Assembly (NCBI RefSeq): GCF_013373865.1 | Contig: NC_050471.1 | Coordinates: 19,277,047-19,341,046, forward strand | DNA: 64,000 nucleotides | Source: Monomorium pharaonis | Lineage: Eukaryota > Arthropoda > Insecta > Hymenoptera > Formicidae | Direction: 5' to 3' | Shown here: one piece after another, positions 55,353-64,000 of the stretch | Position numbering within the stretch: the first letter of the stretch is position 1 | Layout of the letters: each line of letters begins with the position of its first letter | Notes under the pieces: generated by a model | Seen by the model: only the letters and a program-made list of their open reading frames with translations | The model's database searches: none | What the model was told of the DNA's origin: nothing | Program-made: the position numbers and the translations under genes

Positions 55353-55355
55353 TTA

Positions 55356-58057
55356 GAAATTATAGATGACCTAACCTCTTAGTTCCTACATATTATGAAA
55401 ATGGACCTATATGTTGGAATATTAGGTGCATTCAACAGATAAAACGAATCAGTACGCGCTCAATGATTTCTAATATAATTGGTTCTTGCCTTTAGTTTTT
55501 CGCTGGATCTAGAAGTAGGAACTAATCATAATAAAGAATCACACTAAGCACTTACTGATCTATTTTGTCTGCTCCACACTTGTTTTTATCGATGATAGGA
55601 AAGACTGTAATTAAATCTTTTATCCAGATCTAGCTCAACTTTATAAAATGAAAAAATTTACGCTTATTAAGCTAATATAAATGTATACAGGAGGTAGATA
55701 TAGAAACTTATTAGCTTTCTTTCCATTTAGACTTACTCTATTAAAGCAAAGCCTCCCTCTCCCATCACCCAATTTTAAAACTAACTACGCAGCAGCAGTG
55801 GAGTCAGAAAATTTGTCATGTTTACTATATCTGAGTTACGAGCAAACGTTATCTAACTATTACTTTCTTAAATTCTCACATGTTTCTTGCTTACTAATAT
55901 AGATAGATAGACAAAAGGGAAGAAGAGAGCGCGCAACTGAGTATCCGTGATAAACGTAATAATGACAACAATGGTCATATATACGTTTCTTATTGCTTCC
56001 AGAGTCTTATCTTATAATTACGTGCGAGTATTTGCGCGGACCGAGATATTAAGTACAAGTCTTTACCGAGAGGGTAGAAATTTAGAAATATTAATCTTCG
56101 CGCACAGTTCCAGCAGTCTCGTAAATACAATTAGCATCTACAGGTCTCTAATTTAAGGCTCCGCAAGTGTCACCTCTAATCAACATAGACGAAAGAGGTG
56201 GCACCGTCGAATTGTGACGTAGTTGCTAGCATTCCGCTTTTTATTCAGGCCCCGATGTGTCCCCTGTTTCGCCAATCTTTTTATAATACCTTTTATTGTC
56301 AATTGCTCAAAATTTCTCGTCGTTAAACAAATTGTCATTAAAATGTTGCGTTATAAAATGTGGAATCTTTCACCGAATTTATATAATTCTTTCGTAATAA
56401 AATAAATAATGGTAAGTGATACAATTCCTCGCGTAAAAAAGGCATGAAATACAGATTACAATATTAAATTATAAGATTAAAAAATTACTTTAAAAATTAC
56501 AATGCTTTCTAATTGCAATATTCCTAGATACTTTTGTGCACACGGCTGTACAAATTGCGTTTCAATTGCCAACAATCTGTACTCGGTTTGAAAACTATGT
56601 AAGCTAATTGGCTATATGTGGTAACAATTAAATAGTTATTAACCATGGCGGCAATAAATGAGATTGAACGGATAAAAATGCAGTTACTATTAAAAAATGT
56701 CAAGAGGCATGATACTGAAAAATAAAATAATCCTACTTTTATATACACTTTGTTCTAATTAAGTTCTATGCACATTATTACATTTCGTGCATATTTGGAT
56801 ATATATGTGTCAAGATGTGTTAACCAATTGGAAACTCCATAATCATTACGATTTATAAATTATATTTTAGGTTATATTTATAATTAAATATAATTATATC
56901 TAATATTAGAATAAAATATAATTAATAATTAATTTTATTAATGGCATTTCTTGTTAATGGCAATTTATATAAATCCTCTTTACTCGATATTTGAAAAACG
57001 ATTCTTTTGCAAATTATTTTAGGCATTTAAATCTATTTTGTTGACAAAGTTATTTTTTCTTATTCATATAATTTTACTATTTAAAGATAAAAATAAAAAT
57101 AATTTATTTAGCAAAGTTATAATAAATATTGTTTCGATTAATAATATTTTTTTACAGAAATATAAAATTTTAATTCAAATATATAAAATAATAAAATTAT
57201 TGTCAATTATTGCTTCCTAATCAGATATTTTGACAAAATTTATTTTGTCAAAATAATATAATTATATTGACAAAAAAGTTTAAATAATATAATTAATGTC
57301 TAAGATATACATGTTTCTTCATTCATTAGATTGTCTACAAAATAAATTATTTGAAAATTTTATTTGTAATATTTACTATTTTTATAAATATTTTATTTTT
57401 TGTTTTAATTTCGTTCAAATAAAGTGAAAAACCCAACATTCATAACGCAACGTATAAAAGTTTATAAGGACCTTAAAATTTGAAGCATAATACAATTGAA
57501 TGTCGAAAGCCATAACGACGTTACAGGTACACCGTTAGAGATGCTGTCGCTGTCACCATCTCCATAAGATCAATCTGATCAAGATAGCACAATGTAAAAT
57601 AAGACAATTTTGACGACAACGACGAGCATTTCCGAGCGGCACCACAGTTGGATCCGCGGTACGTTTATGTACAATGGGCGAGCACATATAAAATTTTGTA
57701 TAAAAATATTTTCTCATATGCGTATGTTTTTATGTATGTATGTATGTATGTATGTACGTGTACATGTGTGTATGTATTCCCCGTATGTATGTGAATATTT
57801 ATATATGTACATCTTGAATAATTAATACTGAGTAATTAATATCATCTCGTTTCATCGTGCGCATTACACCGCGGCGTGAGCCTGATTCTAATTCTCTACG
57901 GAACGTCGTCATAGTCCTCGGTGCGAATGATCTCTTAGCGAAAAACACTGATGAAATCTGCCAAAACGGACATTAAAAATCCATCTCAGGATAACATCAC
58001 ATCCGAACAGACTATGCCGGTCGAGAAAGCATACCTAAACGCCAAACCAGATTTTTC
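55356..58057. other. Intergenic DNA and 3' flank of the GATA gene
   Basis: No confirmed coding region. 57850-58057 is less AT-rich and directly follows the stop codon of the GATA gene on the minus strand, so it is probably 3' UTR. Minus-strand AATAAA candidates occur near 57358-57363 and 57384. A short plus-strand frame behind a good acceptor at 56001 is discussed under rejected items. Confidence 0.45.
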
Positions 58058-58192
58058 TTAATGCGTTTCTTCGGAGAGTGAAGTTGCTACTAAGTTGAGG
58101 GGAACGTCGGAGACATTCTCTTCATCGCCTTCGTCTACTTCCTCATCCACGGATAAGTGCCGTTGCATACGCTCCTCGTTTTTCACATGTTG
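58058..58192 (-). CDS. GATA gene terminal exon E
   Basis: Acceptor gttaaatttgcag before 58192. It has 44 codons and TAA (58058-58060). A charged peptide starting QHVKNEERMQRHL is followed by an acidic run, which could act as a trans-activation or interaction tail. Confidence 0.75.
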   Translation of the reverse strand, partial: QHVKNEERMQRHLSVDEEVDEGDEENVSDVPLNLVATSLSEETH

Positions 58193-61100
58193 CTGCAAAT
58201 TTAACAAATTGTTGAAAATGATTCAAATTGAATCAAAGTCCAGATGTAAAATATAGAAAATTGCGCACTAACTCCTGTGCTATTCAAAGTGTCAGTACGC
58301 TTGAGATTTTCTCGTAGCATAAAAAATTAAATATTTTGATGAAAAATATCATAAAAAGATTTTGAAAAATGCATTTTTAAAAAAGATAGTTTTTTGTCTT
58401 TTAATTTTATTTATGATATTTTGTTCCTATAATAAAGTTACAATTTTTATTCAATATTTTTTTTTACTTTAAAGCGCTGTAAGCTTAATAAAACATTTAG
58501 CAAACGTTAATAAAATTATTAAAAAAAATTTTTTTTTCTAATTTTTTGTAATATTTAATTTTTTATATAAAAACTTCTTATTTCAATATTTGAGCATATA
58601 ACAAAAAGTAGCTTACATGAATCATGTAACTAGACAAAGGTATTGAATAAGCAACTGACGGAGGCGGATGGCCGCTGGGTATGCGCGTAGGTGTTAACGC
58701 TGCATGCATCATCAGCTGAGGATGAATTTGTTGTCGAAGAGCATTCAGCATATCCGCACTCTCAGCATCCATTTGTTCTCTTGTCGACTGAGACGCTAAG
58801 ACTGTGTCTCCTTTTTCTAAAATACATTATTTTTATAAAATATATTCTTTAGTTTAATTTCCTATTAACTTTAACAATTGCAAAGCTATTTGAAATCGCA
58901 ATTGATTATATAATATAATGATTAATATTGAGAATAATATTGAAAGTGTTGGTATATTTAAATTAACCTTTATTTATACCTAAGAGTATATCACAACCCA
59001 GCGAAATTTCGGGCGTAAATTTTGCGTAAATTTGTTTCATTATAATTTAAAATTATAATTTCCTAAAAAATTATGCTGCTTTATTTTAATAAGTTCAGAA
59101 AACATTCAGTAATTTTTTAGAGTTAAAATAGTTAATAGATGAAGCGTGATATTCGTTTAAAATCGTTGGGATGTCACACATCCAAGGGTAATTGTGAAAT
59201 TATTTGAAGGTGAGGTAAATAAAGGTTAAATGTACAAATTTTTTTTTATGTTACAACACGAATGTTTTACTCATAATTTTTTTTTGTTCTTCGTTTTGTT
59301 CCTGGTTAACTTTTTTTACTAATTATGAAAAATATATCAGAATTTTTTAATTCATTAAAATGGTTAATCCAATATAGCAGATCAATAATTAATTTTTTTT
59401 TATTTTCATGAAAATTAGTACATTAGGGTTTCCTGATCTTAAATTACAATTTAGTGAAAAAACTGAACATTATTATAAGAGGTATTATTCAAACTATTTA
59501 TTTGAATTTGCCATATTTTTCCAGATTTTTTAAAGACAATGTCACCCATTATTATCTTCTACATCAATGGTTTTAGTATCAATAATTATTTCTTTCAGAG
59601 CCCTAAATAATTTATCAATAATATCCACGGTCATTATCACAATCGTATTTTTAAAAAATTAACTTTTTATTCAATTTTATTTTTTTGAAAAATTAAAAGT
59701 TTAAATGTTCGCTTGTTGTGTTCAGAAAATAAAAATATATCTTAAAAATTTGGAATTAGACCACTCTATCTTATATGTACAATTTTCAGCAGTTACTGCA
59801 AAAATATGTACCATTTACTAAATGTATAATTGCTGAAAACTTCTCTTACTTCTATGCCTAGATGGTTTCTCGCCTTTGGGTCTACGTCTGCGCGTATGTA
59901 TAGTGTCCCTTCGCATAGTAACTGGGCGATTGACACCATGCAGTTTGTAATACAACCCACAAGCATTGCACACCATTTCACCCTTCATGTTCCTTCTCCA
60001 AATAGTTGTTGTCATGGTGCCACAATTTGTACAAGACATATCAACCTTTTTCGCCACGTTACCGCTCTGTTGATCATACTGTTGTTTTTGGTCGTCCATC
60101 TGAAATAACTAATTGATTATTTAGAACTGATTATTATGAATAAATAATAATAATGTATGAGTAACGAAAAAAATATACTTTATTCTTTATCTTGCTCGAC
60201 CATGTGGTAAAATCATGAGCTTGCTCCTCGTTATTATGCTCATGTTGGTAACTGGCAATAATGTCCGGACTTGCTGGAGCTTTACTGGGATAGCTCTGTT
60301 TTCTTCGACCTTTCGTCGTTGTCGCCATCTCTTTACGACCAATGCTGGCAGGGCTAGATGGATTACTGTCCATCAAAGCACTCTGTACAGACTGAATACA
60401 ACACTATTTTACTTAAATTTTACATTAAACTTTTTAAAATTATTTTTGGGTTTATATACAACATTTTATACTTGTTCAATCTTATATCAATTGATAATAA
60501 TATCCTGTGAGACATGAGAAAAGATAAAGTGTAAATTTTATTGAATAGATAAATTAACTTTTTATGATAGAATTTTAGTTGTAACCATAAATAATGTTAG
60601 AGAGTTCGAAATTAATGATGATATCAGTATCAAATTCAACATGAACCATTAGAAAATATTAATGTGTTGACATTAATTTTAAAAAAATAATTAATGATAA
60701 ATACAGTATTATAAAAAGAGAATGCATTTTGTCTTAGCAAAAAGTTTCTCGATCACAAAAGTTATTTTTCAAAAGAGTACAAAATCTATTTATAAATTGC
60801 CTGTTATCAGCACAAAGAGACAATATTATAGGGGGGGGGGGGGGCCAGCAACTTGGTTCGCAAATTTATCAGACCAAAAAATTATACTATTAAGCATTTT
60901 AAAATCAAAGATATCATCTATGTTGGTAAAATAAAAATAATAATTATAAAATTAATAATTTATAATAAACACGTATATATTTATTACAAATTATTTAATT
61001 TCCGTATTTTGTCAATATATAAGTTCACCTAAAAAATTTGTTTACTATTTCTTAGATCTTAATAGTGCCATATCAATTTTTGAAATATATTTTACCATAA

Positions 61101-62091
61101 ATTGCAATTTTTTTATTAAAACAAAAATGGAAACGGTATTATATTGCTATAATTATAAATATGTAATAAGGATCAACAGAATAAGCATAAATAGAATTTT
61201 AGAATTATAAATATAAATTTAATTTATTGATAAATATAATTAATATTCAAATTGTTAAAGCGTTTTGAATAATCTGGAATGTAATCCTATTTGTTGTTTA
61301 TTAATAAATTAGATCTATATTTATAATTTTAAAATCTTTATACTCATTCTGTAGACCCACCTATTGTATATTTGCTTTGCAAAATTTGAGCTTAGATACT
61401 CTTATAATTATAAATATATGTAAACAAATTATTATAGTTCTATACTTTTTTATCTATATGTTTATAAAATATATAATCTTTATAATTCTTATAAAATTTG
61501 TTTTTTTATTAAAATATAAAGATATTAAGAAAAAATTGATATAATTATAAAAATATTTGATGCAATTACTCAAGAAAATATACAAAAACAATTTAAAAAA
61601 TGAAAAACAAATTTTTAACACTATTTTACAATTAATATGATAGAATATTTCCAAGCTATATATCTTGATCTGTTTAACAGAAAGCGAGTTTCCCAAAATT
61701 CTCGATTATCTATTATTTACGAAATTCTACCTGAAATGTGTTCTGAATAGGTTTAAAAGAATTTTCGATCGACCAATAGGCTGACTGACGGCTTAACCGA
61801 TGACCTGAGTTTTTCCGCCATCACTACCTGGACCTTTTCTTTCTATTTATCAGACGTACAGATGTTCGCATTTGGCGATACACTTTTCAAGAAATGTTTT
61901 GTCTGCTTAGGAGGTAGTACAAGGTTACTACTCTTACTACGCAAAAAGAAATCATAGGATCAATTCACAAAAATGCAAACATGTCTGCAAATTTTTCTCT
62001 CTTTCTAATTCAAATTCATAAATTTATTCCTCTATTTATCTCTTTCTTTATCTGTCTATTTGATCAAATATTTGCAAATTTCACACACACA

Positions 62092-62122
<31 letters not shown>

Positions 62123-63045
62123 GCGCGCGTATCCATCTATCTATATTTTTATCTTGATTTCTCTTTTTATTTACGTACAGAATCAGCCAAAATTTGGAAA
62201 TTTTCAATTTTCTTACAAAAAGTTATTATATGGTAGAAAATAAATCTTAGAACAAAATAAATAAAATAAATACAATATAAAAAATTAATAAAATATTAAT
62301 AAAATAATAAAAGTCCAAAAATAAATAAAAAATATCGTATTTTTAATTTATCTTTTAGTTTCGTCTAAAATTTCTAAATTACATATATAATCCTGATAAT
62401 TACATAAAATTAAAACTTGATATTTTTTAAATTTAAAGTGCTGTAATTAATAAAATATTATTGAGCAAAAATTAACAAAAAATGATTTTAAAACAGACTT
62501 TTTCTAAGCTTTTAAATGTTTTTTAAAATTAATACAATGATAAATATCGAACTTTTGGTACAAGACTTTATTTCTTACAAAATGTTTTTTATAATAACTT
62601 TAAATAACAAATTTATGGAAAAAAAGAAAATAAATGTTGGTTATAACGTACTTAATTCGCATTAATTTAAACAATTAAAACTTTTTTATGCTTAACATTT
62701 TATTAAATGCAAGAAAATCTTAAGCGTTTCCAAACTTTTAATTTGGTCTATAAAATAATGTTTATAAAAATATTTCATTTTAATCAAATCTCACTCACCT
62801 TATTTTCAAAGCTTCCTATATTGGTACGATTACCGAGCACAGGAAAATCGGCTAACGAACGCTCAGTAGCTGTCCCTTGAGTATCCCTATAAAATCTGAT
62901 TTGTGGAGATATCTTGTCCGCATCAATGGCAGTAATACCGATCTGTCTGTTATTGATCAAAGAGCGCAACAAATTAGTCGCTTCGCCGGTGAACCCATTG
63001 TTCAGTTTATCACCATTTGTTCGCGTAATTTCCAAGCTTCTGTTG
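58058..63045 (-). CDS. GATA-type zinc-finger transcription factor, 3' part of gene (five exons)
   Basis: A nuclear DNA-binding regulator that would recognise WGATAR sites. Exons on the minus strand are 63045-62799, 60391-60179, 60099-59850, 58816-58617 and 58192-58058. Every junction keeps the frame: the phases are 0, 0, 1 (one base carried over) and 0, and GT/AG is present at all eight inner splice sites. The visible part encodes about 347 residues. A single GATA finger (CTNC...CNAC, WRRN core) follows about 170 residues of linker. A basic RRRRPKGEK tail follows the finger. The C-terminus is acidic (VDEEVDEGDEEN) and ends at TAA 58058-58060. The first visible exon starts with one base of a split codon, so upstream exons lie beyond 63045. 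The finger, with WRRNMKGEMVCNAC and MRRDTIHTRRRRPK, resembles the insect GATAd type more than pannier, serpent or grain. I have not checked this by search, so no symbol is given. Confidence 0.85.
58617..58816 (-). CDS. GATA gene exon D
   Basis: Acceptor taatgtattttag before 58816. The two leading bases complete the codon split at exon C. It has 66 further codons, with ADMLNALRQQIHPQ and a Pro-rich part (TPTRIPSGHPPPS), and then the donor CAT|gtaagc. Confidence 0.75.
59850..60099 (-). CDS. GATA gene exon C carrying the zinc finger
   Basis: The acceptor ttagttatttcag is followed by ATGGACGACC at 60099, and the donor is AGAA|gtaaga at 59850. The finger is CX2C-X17-CX2C (CTNC...CNAC) with the conserved WRRN, GLYYKLH and NRP segments and a basic tail. 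All four zinc ligands are present. The donor lies inside the basic tail, so the reading-through frame ending QQLYI is an intron artefact or an alternative end. The exon begins with ATG, but upstream phases agree, so this ATG need not be the start. Confidence 0.92.
60179..60391 (-). CDS. GATA gene exon B
   Basis: The acceptor tgttgtattcag precedes 60391. The donor after AATAAA|gtatat at 60179 is weak, but it keeps phase 0 on both sides. It has 71 codons, Ser/Pro/Lys-rich at first (NPSSPASIGRKE, KGRRKQSYPSK), possibly including a nuclear localisation signal. Confidence 0.7.
60392..62798 (-). other. 2.4-kb intron of the GATA gene
   Basis: Very AT-rich with no coding exon visible. It contains a run of 14 G (60831-60844) and a CA/CG alternating tract (62082-62130). 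A less AT-rich patch at 61680-61930 could hold regulatory sequence, but I cannot define a site. Confidence 0.6.
62082..62130. repeat. (CA)n(CG)n alternating purine-pyrimidine tract
   Basis: About 13 CA units run directly into about 11 CG units with no break. Such alternating tracts can adopt Z-DNA under supercoiling. It lies within the large intron of the GATA gene. Confidence 0.95.
62799..63045 (-). CDS. GATA gene exon A (most upstream visible exon)
   Basis: The acceptor ttattactgcag precedes 63045 and the donor AAG|gtgagt follows 62799. It is 247 bp: one carried-over base plus 82 codons. The peptide (LLRSLINNRQIGITAID and FPVLGNRTNIGSFENK among others) has no domain I recognise. It links in frame to exon B. 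Confidence 0.7.
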
Positions 63046-63952
63046 CTGCAGTAATAAGATACAAGTAGACAAGTGTAATTGTATAATTTTAATACTGATA
63101 GTATAAAAATCTAGCTTATAATATTTATTACCAGTTTGATTTATAATAAATATAAACAGAAATCTTTATACATAAATATTATAGCGGTACTCATATAATT
63201 CCAATTTTATCACTAGATTTTACAATATGTATTAGGAAGCAATTAAATTAGACTTAATAACTTATTTATAAGATTGTTGGTATAAAAATAATGTTGATAA
63301 CAGAATCTACTTCAATAAAGGGATAATAAAACTGAAATAGTTTAACTTTATTAATTTATCAAGTTAATTTAACACTTTGTTAGACAAATTTTTTCGTTAA
63401 ACATATTTTGCTGAATTTTAATATATGGAGATTTTTAGAGTCGCTGACCTTTGTAAATCTCAAAAGTCAAAATTTAATAATGTAAAAATTAAATAATGTA
63501 TAAAGTTTTATTACAATTTGAATTCAACATTTTTCTTAACAGTCATGCATCAGTTTAAAAAATTCCAATTACAAATACAGATTTGAAATGAGTGGACTTA
63601 AAAAACATTAATAAAGATTTTCAAGATATCTCATATGTTAATAATTATTTTCAATAAAAATTTTTAAACAAAAGTTATCCATTTTGATGAATGTTTTGCT
63701 TATAATATAAATTTGTTTATTATATAACTTATTATTAATACAAAGTAACTGTATGTTTATGTTATTCATATATAATTTTTTGTGTTCTTATGTATTTCGT
63801 AATTGGTTTGTGTCATATTTGATATTATATTTCTAAGTTTCTTATATATATAAACGTATATATATGTATATATAATATATATATAAAAACTTAGAGAATG
63901 TAATATCAAATATGACACAAATCAATTACGTAATATATAAAAATACTATATA

Positions 63953-63996
<44 letters not shown>

Positions 63997-64000
63997 CATG
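63046..64000 (-). other. Intron or upstream region of the GATA gene; AT-rich
   Basis: No further exon with good splice sites is visible. A foldback at 63799-63931 (GTAATTGGTTTGTGTCATAT and inverse) surrounds TA/TATG repeats, and a (TA)n tract ends the window at 63962-63992. Confidence 0.5.
63799..63931. repeat. 133-bp palindromic element
   Basis: CGTAATTGGTTTGTGTCATA, then TTTGATATTA and TTTCTAAGTT, pair with the inverse ending ATCAATTACG at 63931. The loop is ATATATAA-type. It is probably a MITE in an intron. Confidence 0.75.

Noticed and set aside
56002..56156. Possible plus-strand exon behind a good acceptor (tttcttattgcttccag)
   Set aside because: It is only about 50 codons, with no donor-linked partner exon and no recognisable motif. 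It is not strong enough to annotate.

Overview
This window is animal nuclear DNA, most likely from an insect. The evidence is low GC content, a spliced gene with GT/AG introns and insect-style GATA factor coding, Ty3/gypsy and BEL/Pao retrotransposons, and very many short TIR and foldback repeats and microsatellites. An ant or other hymenopteran is plausible, but the species cannot be fixed from the sequence. There is no operon structure. Nearly all of the long open frames in the left half are transposon genes or satellite frames.

Layout. 1-2.9 kb: repeat fragments and one orphan proline-rich ORF (2196-2861) behind a TATA-type promoter. 3.0-10.8 kb: a dense nest of inverted-repeat elements, including a TA-flanked 1.2 kb element, several elements with CCCA...TGGG ends, a PIF/Harbinger transposase relic split by one of them, and TTA/TTAA-flanked MITEs. 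11.2-16.6 kb: a structurally intact Ty3/gypsy element with identical 167-bp LTRs and one 1391-codon gag-pol frame. 16.9-26.4 kb: nested palindromes, a 4 kb AT-satellite foldback that holds a GC-rich 2.1 kb insertion which itself holds a MITE, and two more CCCA...TGGG elements. 26.5-30.4 kb: a decayed BEL/Pao copy on the minus strand. 31.0-32.2 kb: a TTAA-flanked Kolobok-type relic. 32.2-48 kb: gene-poor DNA with microsatellites and more MITEs. 48.6-52.2 kb: two candidate exons of unrecognised genes, one encoding a multipass membrane segment. 52.2-55.4 kb: a second MITE cluster. 58.06-63.05 kb: the 3' part of a single-finger GATA transcription factor gene on the minus strand, with five exons whose phases all agree.

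Most interesting: a group of foldback elements beginning CCCA and ending TGGG, with different satellite-like arms. Eight of the nine complete copies are flanked by a matching 2-bp duplication that differs between copies (GA, AA, TT, AT, AC, AA, AT, AA). Three copies carry a segment resembling the internal promoter region of 5S rRNA, and two carry a tRNA-like A-box/B-box segment. This looks like one mobile lineage that repeatedly uses Pol III gene pieces and exchangeable tandem-repeat arms. Several insertions are proven internally because the uninterrupted site can be read from the other palindrome arm, from a sister copy or from a reading frame.
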